NCBI RefSeq assembly: GCF_002812125.1
Contig: NZ_NPDQ01000005.1
Location: 248,001-312,000, forward strand
Direction of reading: 5' to 3'
Origin: Leptospira brenneri
Lineage (GTDB): Bacteria > Spirochaetota > Leptospiria > Leptospirales > Leptospiraceae
Length of the DNA: 64,000 nt
Below are positions 47,297-57,714 of this stretch, one piece after another. How positions within the stretch are numbered: position 1 is the stretch's first letter; the number at the start of each line of letters is the position of its first letter. The notes under the pieces are model-generated. The model saw only the letters and a list, made by a program, of their open reading frames with translations. It was not told the origin of the DNA and did no database searches. The position numbers and the translations under genes were made by a program.

Positions 47297-48454
47297 TTAG
47301 AAGGAAAATTTTGCTCCAACCATCACCGATTGTACATTTTGAGCTACCACTGCCTCTACGGTGAGTTTGGTGATGAGGGCGTTGATTTCGATCCCTGCAA
47401 TCAGAAAGTTTGTTGTGTTAGGTGCTTGTGCCTTTCCACTGAGGTCCATGGCTAAGGTTCCCGTTTTGGTTTGCCCAAGGGAAGAAGCAGGGATGAGAGC
47501 CGCAATTTCTGGAGACAAGGAGGCGGAAATGGCCGAGGAATCTAAGGCTAGTGTTAAGGGGCCGGATCGAGATAAATTGAGAGTAGAACTTCCAAAGTTC
47601 ATCGCAGTCCCGGCACCTGCAAAAATAGTAAAGAAGTAGAACATTCGAAAGCCGGTTCGAATGTCTAAGGGAACACTTGTTACCGTACTAGAATAGTTAA
47701 ATGTGGTGGAACCACCCCAGGTTCCAATCGCAGGACCTAAAGTGAGTGTTTGTGTTTTTTTATCGTTATAAGTGACGTCGATCTCTTGTCTTTGGTAATG
47801 GAGGCCAAGCCCCATCGAGATTCCAGAAAATTCAAAAAGCCCAATTCCATCGGAATAGTTTTCAATGATATGAAATCGTAATGTAAACCCACCGTTGGTA
47901 ATGTCTCCACCTAACTCGACATTTTTGTTTTGAGATTCTACTGCTTTTTGGACATCACCTTGGGCAAAGTTAAATTTAAATCCGTGAAGGTATAAATTAA
48001 ATCGATGGAGAAAGGTTTTTAACTCAGGTTCTGTATCAGAAGGGCCACCACCCATCAGCCATCCTAAATTTACCGCCACGATAAAGTTAGGTGCTAGGGA
48101 AGCTCCAACGTTTGGGAGTTTTTGGAAACTTAAATTTTGGTAAGCTACATTGATATCTTCTTTTTGTTGGCCAGCCACTGTCATACCGGCACCCACTTGG
48201 AAACGGTTTACAATTCCAGGTCCCATAAGTGAGGAGTTGATATTGGAAATCACTGCGGCTTCCGACATAGAGGTAAGGACTTTGTCTGTGTATTGGAGTT
48301 GGAGTGCAGAGTCTACGCTATTGATTTGGGATTGGATGCTTGCAGGAAGAATGGTACAGGCATCTCCTGTACATGTTACCTTTGCCTGGAGCGAACTGCT
48401 GAAAAGGAGACCCGAGCAAACTAAAACAAAAACTACGCCAATTCGGAATTTCAT
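47297..48454 (-). CDS. Lsa36-like exported surface protein family
   Basis: A 385-residue protein with signal peptide (GVVFVLVCSGLLFSSSLQA). The mature part has two clustered cysteines (VTCTGDACTILP) and alternating beta strands ending in KFSF, as in outer-membrane beta proteins. It reminds me of the Leptospira Lsa36/surface-protein family, by inference from composition and C-terminal pattern. ATG 48454 begins the signal peptide; the longer reading adds an unusual N-terminus. Confidence 0.55.
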   Translation of the reverse strand: MKFRIGVVFVLVCSGLLFSSSLQAKVTCTGDACTILPASIQSQINSVDSALQLQYTDKVLTSMSEAAVISNINSSLMGPGIVNRFQVGAGMTVAGQQKEDINVAYQNLSFQKLPNVGASLAPNFIVAVNLGWLMGGGPSDTEPELKTFLHRFNLYLHGFKFNFAQGDVQKAVESQNKNVELGGDITNGGFTLRFHIIENYSDGIGLFEFSGISMGLGLHYQRQEIDVTYNDKKTQTLTLGPAIGTWGGSTTFNYSSTVTSVPLDIRTGFRMFYFFTIFAGAGTAMNFGSSTLNLSRSGPLTLALDSSAISASLSPEIAALIPASSLGQTKTGTLAMDLSGKAQAPNTTNFLIAGIEINALITKLTVEAVVAQNVQSVMVGAKFSF

Positions 48455-48505
48455 TTCGACCCCATTATACCAAATATCGGAGATTGGTCTATGTTTTCTT
48501 AACAA

Positions 48506-48934
48506 ATGGAGACGATTCTATTTCCTGGTTTACAATCTGGAATTTCCTTAGAATATGAGAGTATGGCCCCAATCCAAGAAAAAAGGAAATATGTCCGCGT
48601 AAAACCACTAGAAACCGATCCAGTCGAAATCCATTTGATGGGAACGGCGCTTCTTGATGTTTTAAAAGCGAGTGACATAAGTGTTGGCGGTGTTGGGATC
48701 ATCGCCCCCAATCATTTTGATGAATGGGATATGAACGAAACTGTCGAAATCTTGGTAGCTCTTCCTGGTGATTTGGAAGATTTTCTTGCTCGCGGTGTGA
48801 TCAAACAGATTGGAAAAAAATCCAAAGAAACGGGAGTTTATGGGGTTCAGTTCACAGAGATTGGTCCCAAGGGCAAACAAGACCTACAGGTCTATGTCAA
48901 TCGTATGGTAAGACAAGGCCGAGAATTAAAGTAA
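48506..48934 (+). CDS. PilZ-domain protein (c-di-GMP receptor candidate)
   Basis: A 142-residue (123 if ATG 48563 is used) protein. The PilZ signature is present: EKRKYVRVKPLE supplies RxxxR, and KASDISVGGVGIIAP supplies D/NxSxxG, the two c-di-GMP contacts. The rest is the beta barrel with EWDMNETVEILVALP. The shorter start puts the RxxxR close to the N-terminus. It is the only c-di-GMP related gene in the window. Confidence 0.88.
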   Translation: METILFPGLQSGISLEYESMAPIQEKRKYVRVKPLETDPVEIHLMGTALLDVLKASDISVGGVGIIAPNHFDEWDMNETVEILVALPGDLEDFLARGVIKQIGKKSKETGVYGVQFTEIGPKGKQDLQVYVNRMVRQGRELK

Positions 48935-49069
48935 AGTCATTCACTTATTGGATCAGTATATCTTAATTTTCTAATCTATTTGGTGGGTTAGAAACATTTA
49001 GCTGTGCCAAAATCTTTAAAAAAACTTGTAATCATTCTAAGTTTCTTTCCTTTTTCCCTCGAATATGGA

Positions 49070-49098
49070 TTGTCAAAAAATGATAAACTAGGTAAATG
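49070..49098 (+). promoter_or_regulatory. Predicted thiC promoter
   Basis: TTGTCA at 49070-49075 and TAAATG at 49093-49098, 17-base spacer. The -10 is weak (three of six), but it places the transcript start near 49105, just before the aptamer's first stem. Confidence 0.4.
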
Positions 49099-49104
49099 TT
49101 GGGT

Positions 49105-49206
49105 AACCGTTAGGGGTGCCAGGTTTTGATCTCAAAGAGGAGGGGAACCGGCTGAGAAATACCCTTTTTGAACCTGATCCTGGTAATGCTTGCGAAGGGA
49201 AACGTG
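49105..49206 (+). promoter_or_regulatory. TPP (thi-box) riboswitch aptamer
   Basis: The thi-box core is present: CCGTTAGGGGTGCC at the 5' end, GGCTGAGAAATACCC in the pyrimidine-sensing arm, GAACCTGATCCTGGTAATG and GCGAAGGGAAACG in the closing arm. The first stem pairs CGTT (49108-49111) with AACG (49201-49204). It binds thiamin pyrophosphate and regulates the thiC gene downstream. Confidence 0.95.
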
Positions 49207-49225
49207 AAAAATGAAAGAAATTCGT

Positions 49226-49246
49226 TTCAGGTGTTTTTCGCCTGAA
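49226..49246 (+). terminator. Switch hairpin between TPP aptamer and thiC
   Basis: TTCAGGTG, five T, CGCCTGAA: an eight-pair stem including one G-T pair. Downstream are a T-rich stretch (TGTTTT) and a run of seven T near 49260. It could be the off-state terminator of the riboswitch; the T run is not immediate. Confidence 0.5.
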
Positions 49247-49254
49247 TGTTTTAG

Positions 49255-50841
<1,587 letters not shown>

Positions 50842-50897
50842 CCAGAATTGTCTGTTTTTATAATAGGCTAACTCCTGTTATGTTTTTTGATTCCAAT

Positions 50898-50926
50898 AAA
50901 AAACCCGGCAATGCGCCGGGTTTTTG
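50898..50926 (+). terminator. Terminator between thiC and the acyl-CoA dehydrogenase
   Basis: AAAAAACCCGGC, a short loop, GCCGGGTTTTT. Strong GC stem with A run and T run on either side, so it can serve both convergent genes. Confidence 0.92.
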
Positions 50927-50983
50927 TTTAACCTCTATTGTTTTCCAAGTGTTAGAATGGAAAAATGGAATGAGATTAGGAAA

Positions 50984-52114
50984 TTAAAGACCTAAACTAC
51001 GACCAATGATTTCCTTCATGATCTCTGTGGTTCCTGCATAGATGGTTTGGATCCTTGCATCGAGGTAAGCTCTTGCAATGGGATATTCCATCATATAACC
51101 ATATCCACCAAAGAATTGTAAACATTCATCGGTATGACGTTTTTGCATCTCAGTTGTATACCATTTACACATAGAGGCTTCTGCAGTTGTGTTTTCACCT
51201 TTCATATGTTCCATGACCACTTTATCGCAGAATACTTGAGCCATTTCGAGTTCTGTTGCCATTTCCGCCATTTTGAATTTTGTATTTTGGAAGGAACCGA
51301 TCTTTTGACCGAAAGCTTTTCTTTCTTTGATGTATTGGAGAGTTAAGGTTTGTACAAGTCTTGTTGCTTCTACTGCAGCCACAGAAAGAACCAATCTTTC
51401 TTGGGCTAGCTTTTGCATGAGGTAACGAAAACCTTGTCCTTGTTTTCCGATAAGATTTGTTTTGGGAACAATCACATCATTGAAATACAATTCGGAAGTA
51501 TCTTGGGCTTTCAGTCCGATTTTATCTAAGTTACGTCCTCTTTCAAAACCTTTCATTCCTTCTTCAATCATCACAAGGGAAATCGTTCCGTTATCGTGTT
51601 TCACAGCCGTGATGATGAGGTCAGCAAGTTGTCCGTTGGAGATAAATGTTTTTTGCCCGTTCACCACAAAGTGATCACCTTTGTCGATGGCACCTGTCCG
51701 AAGGGATTTTAAATCAGAACCAGCACCTGGTTCTGTCATCGCAACGGCAAGGATGGATTCACCCGAAGCACATTTCGGAAGCCAACGTTTCTTTTGTTCA
51801 TCACTTGCATAGGTAGAGATGTATGGGGCGATGACATCGTTATGGAGGGAGATAAAAAATCCGCTATTTCCAACCCTTGAAGATTCTTCAATGATGATGA
51901 TGTTATAAAGAAAGTCGGCTCCAGATCCGCCGTATTCTGTCGGAACATCAGGACAAAGGAGACCGTTCTCTCCAGCCTTTCTCCAAACTTCTTTGGGGAC
52001 GATATGATTTTTTTCCCATTCTTCGTGGTGTGGTTTTACTTCTGTTTCAAAAAATTTCCGAGCCATCTCGCGGAATTGATGGTGTTCTTCTGTAAAGGGG
52101 AGGATACGCTCCAT
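50984..52114 (-). CDS. Acyl-CoA dehydrogenase
   Basis: A 376-residue FAD enzyme of fatty-acid beta-oxidation. LAVAMTEPGAGSDLKSL is the FAD/substrate signature; GQKTFISNGQLADLI, AFGQKIGSFQNTKFKMAEMA and LQFFGGYGYM follow; TIYAGTTEIMKEIIGR is the C-terminal motif. Chain-length preference cannot be read. Preceded by AAGGAG near the start at 52114. Fits Leptospira, which lives on fatty acids. Confidence 0.93.
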   Translation of the reverse strand: MERILPFTEEHHQFREMARKFFETEVKPHHEEWEKNHIVPKEVWRKAGENGLLCPDVPTEYGGSGADFLYNIIIIEESSRVGNSGFFISLHNDVIAPYISTYASDEQKKRWLPKCASGESILAVAMTEPGAGSDLKSLRTGAIDKGDHFVVNGQKTFISNGQLADLIITAVKHDNGTISLVMIEEGMKGFERGRNLDKIGLKAQDTSELYFNDVIVPKTNLIGKQGQGFRYLMQKLAQERLVLSVAAVEATRLVQTLTLQYIKERKAFGQKIGSFQNTKFKMAEMATELEMAQVFCDKVVMEHMKGENTTAEASMCKWYTTEMQKRHTDECLQFFGGYGYMMEYPIARAYLDARIQTIYAGTTEIMKEIIGRSLGL

Positions 52115-52166
52115 ATTGATTTGTGACTCCTTGATATGGAAATGTTACAGAAATGGCGAAATGAGG

Positions 52167-54320
52167 TCAATTATAAACAGTGTTCAGCTTCATGTAGACA
52201 CCGGGATTTTTCTTAATGTACTGAATCGCGTCCTCTTCGGAAAGGACATAGAGTTCGGTTCCCGGCCAGGCAATGAAACTAAAATTGGAAGGTAGGTTCT
52301 TGGTGAGGGAATAAATTTCTCCCACAAAGTCACCGGCACCGAGTTCCCGAATGGTTTTGTGATTTTGCATGACAACAACCGTACCGGAGCGGACAATAAA
52401 GGCGTTATGAAAGGTATGGCCTTCTTCGATCAGGGCCGCTTCCTTCTTGACGGTTTCTAGTTTCAAAATGAGTTCGAGTTGGGTGACTTGGTAACTGGTG
52501 AGTCCTCGGAAAGTCTGAGATTCAGTGAGGGTTTTCCAGGTATTGGTCTCTCGGATGCTATTCAGTTTGGTTAGGTTTTCGTGGAGTTTGGATCCACGGA
52601 TGAACTGGAAGAATCTGGTTTTTTCAATGGTGAGGGCTAGAACATCAGTCTCAGCAAACACATCGGCTTGGCGGGCCGTATCTAAAATCAGTGAAGCTTC
52701 CCCAAAATACTCATAAGTTCCATATCGTTTGACTGCTGTTGGATCTCCCGACAGTCCTTCAAAACGTACGTTCCCAGAAGCAATGATAAAGAATCTATCT
52801 CCGTGAGTTCCTTTTTTGATGATTTGTTCCCCACGACGAAATCTTTCTTCTTTTACGATTTGTAAAAACTCTTTGGCCTTCTCAATAGGGAATCCAGAAA
52901 AAATATCAATTTGTGAGAGGATCTCTAAAAGTTGGAAAGCCTCTTGGTGTTTGGGAGGAGTGATCTCCGGATACAAGGTATTTTCAATTCCAAACTTAGC
53001 AAGAGTTAGGTGGTTTCCCTCTGGCATATCCTTGGCTGCGATATGATAAACGGTAATTCTTTTTTGCACTTCTTCCGGTAGAGAAGCAAGGTAACTGATT
53101 TTTGTATGAAGGGGTGGGACTCCCGCTTCATGATAGATGATTTTCCGATCCCAAGGAAAGTCTTTTAAAAACTGGTATCTTGTTTCTGGAAACACACCTT
53201 TTTTGTACATCAGTTCAAAGGCTTCTGGATCATTTAAGTGGTCAGAAGTATAATAGAAAGATTGGTCTTGAAAGAAAAATTCAAATCCCACAGAAGGAAT
53301 AGAATGGAGGGCATAGTGAAAATAAAATTCACCCCCGTTGATGATGGTAGGCCTTCCGATAACCACAGGAATGAAGTCAAATAAGTCTGTAATTTCGCGA
53401 CGTGGAATCTTTGTTAAACTACAGTATTTTTTAAGGAAAGATTCCATTACGGTAGCTGTGGCATAAATTGTGATTTTGGATTCTTCCAAAATTTTTTGGA
53501 AGGTCCCTGCGTCATGGTCTGCGTGGCAATGTGTGAGAATGATGGAGTTGATAAACTTAGGATTTACATTGGATTCTCGTAACCACTCGGTGGAGTTTAC
53601 CGGTGGATCTACCATAATCCCTTGGCCATTCAGCCAAATGATAAAACCAGAAGTATTGTCTGTGGGGTCAAAACCGTGAGAGGGTCCAAGACAAGTGATT
53701 CCGATGAGGGGAGGTTGGAAAGGTTCTTCGAGTCTCTTTCCAATATCATACTTCACATGGAAGTCGACTTCTCCCGGAGTTTTGATTTTTTTATCACCGT
53801 CCACAATCAGAAACTCATTGGAGGGAAGTTGTTCAATGGTGATTTTTCCAAATTGTGCTTTATGATTTTCATCAAATAGAACAAATTCCACAACTTCTTC
53901 CATGGTTTTGTAACTTCGAAAATGAGCCATTTCGGCTTTGATATCGGGAAATCCAAAACTTTCCGTCCCATCAATAAACTCAGAAGCCAGGTTGAGTTCC
54001 TGTGGACCCATAAGTGATTCCCCGAGAACAATAGTTAGCTGTTCTTTTTGTTCGGGAGAACAAATGATAAATGTTTTTTTGCCACCGCGAAAGAAGAAGT
54101 TGAAGTAAATAGGGAATTCTAACTCCGCAATGGAGATCCCTTTTTCGACATGAAAGAATTTATTGGGAAGGACAAACACCAGAGGGGTTTTCTTTTCGAG
54201 CCCCATGGTGTCTTTAATTGTTTCCGGAGGGGACCCAATTTGGATGTACCCTTCGGATGTATCGACTAAATATCCCCCTCTAGGGAGAGCGGTAAAACCA
54301 TTCGGTTCTGAACTGACCAT
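52167..54320 (-). CDS. Metallo-beta-lactamase-fold protein with two cNMP-binding domains
   Basis: A 717-residue cytoplasmic protein. Residues 1-200 have no clear motif; about 200-440 is a metallo-beta-lactamase fold with HCHADH (around 262-267), later YTSDH and IIYHEAG; about 480-600 is a cNMP domain (FPIEKAKEFLQIV, GDRFFIIASGNVRF, GEASLILDTARQADVFA with the Arg near the phosphate cassette); about 610-717 is a second (ALIEEGHTFHNAFIVRSGTV, GAGDFVGEIYSL). Class II cyclic phosphodiesterases have MBL folds, so this could be a self-regulated cAMP/cGMP phosphodiesterase. The metal set is plausible but not proven. Confidence 0.87.
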   Translation of the reverse strand: MVSSEPNGFTALPRGGYLVDTSEGYIQIGSPPETIKDTMGLEKKTPLVFVLPNKFFHVEKGISIAELEFPIYFNFFFRGGKKTFIICSPEQKEQLTIVLGESLMGPQELNLASEFIDGTESFGFPDIKAEMAHFRSYKTMEEVVEFVLFDENHKAQFGKITIEQLPSNEFLIVDGDKKIKTPGEVDFHVKYDIGKRLEEPFQPPLIGITCLGPSHGFDPTDNTSGFIIWLNGQGIMVDPPVNSTEWLRESNVNPKFINSIILTHCHADHDAGTFQKILEESKITIYATATVMESFLKKYCSLTKIPRREITDLFDFIPVVIGRPTIINGGEFYFHYALHSIPSVGFEFFFQDQSFYYTSDHLNDPEAFELMYKKGVFPETRYQFLKDFPWDRKIIYHEAGVPPLHTKISYLASLPEEVQKRITVYHIAAKDMPEGNHLTLAKFGIENTLYPEITPPKHQEAFQLLEILSQIDIFSGFPIEKAKEFLQIVKEERFRRGEQIIKKGTHGDRFFIIASGNVRFEGLSGDPTAVKRYGTYEYFGEASLILDTARQADVFAETDVLALTIEKTRFFQFIRGSKLHENLTKLNSIRETNTWKTLTESQTFRGLTSYQVTQLELILKLETVKKEAALIEEGHTFHNAFIVRSGTVVVMQNHKTIRELGAGDFVGEIYSLTKNLPSNFSFIAWPGTELYVLSEEDAIQYIKKNPGVYMKLNTVYN

Positions 54321-54338
54321 TAGGGGATAATTTATTTC

Positions 54339-54650
54339 CTACTTGTGATTTTCTATAAATTTTTTGATTTGCGGTTTTGGTAAAGCACCAATTGCTTTAT
54401 CCACTAAAACTCCGTCTTTATAGAGAAGGAGAGTAGGGATGGATTGGATTCCCAATTCCTGCGCTGTCTTCTGATTAAAATCAACATTAAGCTTAGTAAT
54501 TTTGATATCAGCCATTTCTTGCGATAGTTCATCTAGAACTGGAGCCACCATTCGACAAGGTCCACACCATTCCGCCCAACAATCCACGAGTACAACGCCC
54601 TTAGCAGTTTCTGCTTTGAAATTGGCGTCAGTGACTTCCGTAAGTGCCAT
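54339..54650 (-). CDS. trxA: Thioredoxin
   Basis: A 103-residue thioredoxin with active site WAEWCGPCRM (WCGPC), the cis-proline region QSIPTLLLYKDG and GALPKPQIKKFI. Cytoplasmic disulphide reductant. Its ribosome site AAAGGAG lies before the start. 18 bases separate it from the MBL/cNMP gene downstream. Confidence 0.97.
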   Translation of the reverse strand: MALTEVTDANFKAETAKGVVLVDCWAEWCGPCRMVAPVLDELSQEMADIKITKLNVDFNQKTAQELGIQSIPTLLLYKDGVLVDKAIGALPKPQIKKFIENHK

Positions 54651-54724
54651 ATTTCGAATTCTCCTTTTTTGAAAAGTATCCCCTTTCTATAAACTAGACT
54701 GGGGATTCTAGGGAAAAACGTCGA

Positions 54725-55546
54725 TTATTGTTTCTTTTTTTTCTTTTTATCGTCGGACTCTAGATCTGTGATCTTCTGTTGGAAGGACTCGATGAGAGTT
54801 TTTGTTTTTTCCAAATCTTCGGTTTCGCCAGTAATTTGGAAAATTTTGCGGTTCATCTCCAACATTTCTACAGAATGTTTCAAATCTGTGGAATCTTGTG
54901 TAGACATTTCAAATTTTGTCCTATAATCCTGTGCGGCTTGGTTAGCAAGTTCTATGACAAGATTGAAGTGTTCTTTGCGAATGTAGTAATAAGGATTTTC
55001 AAGGTCTTGTTCCCTTTCGTAGGCGATAAAATCAAAAAGATTTTTCGTACAAGCCGCAACTCTGAAATTGATGTCCGGCCAGGACCATTTCCATTTGGAG
55101 TTGGGTCCAAAGGCAGCCAAGGTTTTCTTCATAGCTTGCTGGAGGCCTTTGATTAGGTTTAACCTTTGTGTGGGCGTGAGTCTTTCTATTTTTACAAGTA
55201 GTTCTTTGTTTTCGGAAAGAGAACCATCCACATTGTTTCCTACTGTTTTTTCAATATAGGAGATGCAGTTATAAATTTCCTTTCTTGCTGTTTCTAAATA
55301 GTTGTTGTTGTTGATTTCTAAGATAGCAGTGGAAAGTTCATTGATCACAATACAGGTGTTAATTGTTTTGATGGAATTGATGGCAAGGGAAATATTGAAA
55401 TAAGGTTCCATGTCCTTACTTTTTTTGGCTTGGACTTTGTAGATATTGGCTTCTTTTTTCAGCTCTTCTAGGTAGTTTTTGAAATCCACCAGTTTGTCGT
55501 TGAAGTCGGCCTTTTTTTCCTTTGTGATCGCCATGGCTGGTATCAT
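54725..55546 (-). CDS. Hypothetical protein, helical, Lys-rich tail
   Basis: A 273-residue protein of mainly helical composition, with [15 protein letters not shown] near the start and [17 protein letters not shown] at the end. No signal peptide, no motif I can name. ATG 55534 (MAITK) may be the real start. It lies upstream of trxA on the same strand, 75 bases away. Probably Leptospira-specific. Confidence 0.75.
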   Translation of the reverse strand: MIPAMAITKEKKADFNDKLVDFKNYLEELKKEANIYKVQAKKSKDMEPYFNISLAINSIKTINTCIVINELSTAILEINNNNYLETARKEIYNCISYIEKTVGNNVDGSLSENKELLVKIERLTPTQRLNLIKGLQQAMKKTLAAFGPNSKWKWSWPDINFRVAACTKNLFDFIAYEREQDLENPYYYIRKEHFNLVIELANQAAQDYRTKFEMSTQDSTDLKHSVEMLEMNRKIFQITGETEDLEKTKTLIESFQQKITDLESDDKKKKKKQ

Positions 55547-55619
55547 TTTCGGCAGATTGGATTGGTTTTGTCCATAAAAAACATCGACCAGGTTGAGATC
55601 TTACCGAAACTGGAATAGA

Positions 55620-55832
55620 ATGGACAATTCTCCAAGGAAACAAAGAGATCTACTCGATCTCCTCGACACCTACAAATACATGAACCAGGCCGTTTTCTGG
55701 GATTTTTTAGATTTGGATGGTCGTTGGGATTTTGCGAACGGTTGGTTGCATTTGAACCATCCGGAGGACGAGTGGAGGGTGAGGGCTTCGGAACAATTTC
55801 CCCCCATCCGCCCGGAAGGCACTGACCACTAA
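55620..55832 (+). CDS. Small acidic/aromatic protein, unknown function
   Basis: A 70-residue frame starting ATG 55620, with GGAA eight bases before it: DLLDLLDTYKYMNQAVFWDF and GRWDFANGWLHLNHP. The unusually high Trp, Asp and His content and an exact stem-loop starting at its stop codon (55831-55848) make it look like a real gene. No family is recognised. An upstream in-frame ATG at 55593 is also possible. Confidence 0.55.
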   Translation: MDNSPRKQRDLLDLLDTYKYMNQAVFWDFLDLDGRWDFANGWLHLNHPEDEWRVRASEQFPPIRPEGTDH

Positions 55833-55848
55833 AATCGGATTCGATTTT
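55831..55848 (+). terminator. Stem-loop at the stop of the small acidic gene
   Basis: AAAATCG, four-base loop, CGATTTT: a seven-pair stem with terminal A/T pairs that supplies its own T run. Confidence 0.6.
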
Positions 55849-55871
55849 CTTAGGTCAGCCTTAGCGCTTCG

Positions 55872-55901
55872 AGTCCAAGACAAAAAGTTTCGTCTTGGAC
55901 T
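55872..55901 (-). terminator. Stem-loop behind the exported protein gene
   Basis: AGTCCAAGAC and GTCTTGGACT, 10 perfect pairs, 10-base loop. It lies just past the stop of the minus-strand gene. A T run is absent on the minus strand, so termination or mRNA protection are both possible. Confidence 0.55.
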
Positions 55902-55910
55902 TTCATCTGC

Positions 55911-56762
55911 TTAATAAGTAATCTTTAAATCAGCAATATCGATAAACTTTCTAAAAAGAAGGCTGTTGGTTGGTTTCTTTGTATCAAATACAAGAACAGC
56001 TACTTTGTTGAAAGAAAGAAAGTTCGGTCGGTATTGGGTATAGTGATGACTTGTAATGGTCGTACGATACTTGTTATTGTAAATAGTATATGTGTGTTTT
56101 GGAAGAGTTTCGTGCACTTGGCGTTTTTTCTCATCTTCGGTTTGCGCTACATAGTTATACATTACTTGTTTTTCTTTTGTAGGACCTGTTTCACCGAAGA
56201 GAGTAAAAGGTAGTGCTTTTGCATTGTTTTTACAAAGGTAATCTACTACTTCTGTAAATGTAGGTTCTGGCATTTCTGCTTCAAATCCTGCATAGTGGCG
56301 TTTTTCTACTTCTGCTTTTTTCTTTGCATAAGTTTCTTCACCCCAGATTTCTTTTGCTGTGACTGGAGTTGGCATTACATTCGAAAAGTATAAAGTTCTA
56401 TCTTCTTTTTCTGGATCGGACTTTCTCCAAGCAGGATAAGGAATGAGTTTTCTTTCCTCTGCGTTGGTCCTATCGTTTTCGTGTCCAGCAAGAACGTAGA
56501 TTGCGTATTCTTGGTTGTCTGGAACTCGAGATTCTAATTCTACTTGGACATCCAAAAATTCACCTTTCCCTGTATCAGCATGTCGTCTAACAAAGTTTAC
56601 AGTTTTAAGGCGGATCCTTGAATCATACATAGAAAGTGGATACAAGTCACGGCTGTCTTTGGAAGCAGCAGTACCCGGTGTCCCTTGTGTATTCCCTGTT
56701 TCTTGGGCAAAAAGAGCACAAGTGAGTAGGGTGAATGAAATGGCGAATATTGTTTTGTTCAT
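55911..56762 (-). CDS. Exported protein of unknown function
   Basis: A 283-residue protein with signal peptide (FAISFTLLTCALFAQ). The mature part has RDLYPLSMYDSRIRLKTVNF and is beta-rich, with VDVQVELE-type strands and a conserved-looking HHYTQYRPNFLSFNKVAVLV. One cysteine in the mature part (DYLCKNNA). I recognise no family. High Tyr and charge content. It stands alone between two stem-loops, so it is probably expressed from its own promoter. Confidence 0.78.
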   Translation of the reverse strand: MNKTIFAISFTLLTCALFAQETGNTQGTPGTAASKDSRDLYPLSMYDSRIRLKTVNFVRRHADTGKGEFLDVQVELESRVPDNQEYAIYVLAGHENDRTNAEERKLIPYPAWRKSDPEKEDRTLYFSNVMPTPVTAKEIWGEETYAKKKAEVEKRHYAGFEAEMPEPTFTEVVDYLCKNNAKALPFTLFGETGPTKEKQVMYNYVAQTEDEKKRQVHETLPKHTYTIYNNKYRTTITSHHYTQYRPNFLSFNKVAVLVFDTKKPTNSLLFRKFIDIADLKITY

Positions 56763-56827
56763 GTTCCGACTACCAATTTGGTTTATACAGTTAGTATCGA
56801 AGAAATGGCCCGGAAAAATTAGGGAAA

Positions 56828-57184
56828 TTAGGCTTTTTTCGGGCGATTGTTCTCGTCCACAAAGACTACCTTGGGTTTGTAATCTACGGAAAGCTCTTTT
56901 TCTTCGACTTGACCATAAGTGATGATGATGACCTTGTCCCCTTTCATTCCCAGTCTAGCGGCCGCCCCATTCAGACAGATGGTTCCCGAACCGCGTTCTC
57001 CCACGATCAGGTAGGTTTCAAATCGGGCTCCATTATTAACGTTCACTACGGAAACTTGTTCATAAGGTCTCATTCCAGCCAAATCCATCAGGTCTTGGTC
57101 AACGGTAAGACTACCTTCGTAGTGGAGTTCCGCCTCAGTGACGACGGCTCTATGGATTTTGCCTTTGCAAACAGTGATGATCAT
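56828..57184 (-). CDS. panD: Aspartate 1-decarboxylase
   Basis: A 118-residue pyruvoyl enzyme converting aspartate to beta-alanine for pantothenate and CoA. The self-cleavage site G24-S25 is in [10 protein letters not shown], and the fold shows [34 protein letters not shown] and GDKVIIITY. Overlaps the SocA-like gene by four bases (ATGA). Confidence 0.97.
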   Translation of the reverse strand: MIITVCKGKIHRAVVTEAELHYEGSLTVDQDLMDLAGMRPYEQVSVVNVNNGARFETYLIVGERGSGTICLNGAAARLGMKGDKVIIITYGQVEEKELSVDYKPKVVFVDENNRPKKA

Positions 57185-57714
57185 TCTGACCTCTCAAATA
57201 AAACCCTAAACATTTTGCCCGATAGATTCAAAAGGCTTTTTTGTACGAGAACATGGATTTTCGTATTGATTCGTTCTACAGAAAAAGGAATGGCATCGAA
57301 GAGCGGGGTGACCACGTAGTTTTCATAAAGATTGGGATAATGGCGATTTTCGTCCACAACCCGACCACGGAAGGCTTCGACTACCTTCATCATCACCCGT
57401 TTGTCTTCCCGGGAGAGAACCAGTCCCTCCATCGGTTTTAGGAAACGCAAAGTGAATCCTTGGATTCCGTTTCCTTCAATTTTGGGAATGACATCGATAT
57501 GACCTTTTTCTTTCAAAAATAAAAGTGCTTCGTTCAGTTTGACGGGGTAAGGGGAGTCTTCTAAGTGGATATAGTCTCCTCTTGTGATCATCTCCGCATG
57601 TTTTTGGAAATGAACACCATCCGAATAGTAGAGGAGTTTCGCCAAATCGAGGCGGGCTCTACCATTGGGTGATTTTTCGAGGATCCAAAGGATCGCATGA
57701 CAAAGTTTCTCCAT
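57181..57714 (-). CDS. SocA/Panacea (DUF4065)-like domain protein
   Basis: A 177-residue protein. The first half, [20 protein letters not shown] then [14 protein letters not shown] and [19 protein letters not shown], resembles the DUF4065/SocA antitoxin domain (Panacea), whose core reads LxKLLYFAD...GP(V). The second half is a separate helical section ([20 protein letters not shown]). No toxin gene follows: panD is directly downstream, coupled by ATGA. The start overlaps lipB by 18 bases in opposite direction. It may be a domesticated regulator. Confidence 0.6.
   Translation of the reverse strand: MEKLCHAILWILEKSPNGRARLDLAKLLYYSDGVHFQKHAEMITRGDYIHLEDSPYPVKLNEALLFLKEKGHIDVIPKIEGNGIQGFTLRFLKPMEGLVLSREDKRVMMKVVEAFRGRVVDENRHYPNLYENYVVTPLFDAIPFSVERINTKIHVLVQKSLLNLSGKMFRVLFERSE

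Noticed and set aside
50984..52114. Possible catalytic Glu loss in the acyl-CoA dehydrogenase
   Set aside because: I could not place the catalytic Glu securely by eye; the flanking TIYAGTTEIM motif is intact, so I make no claim.
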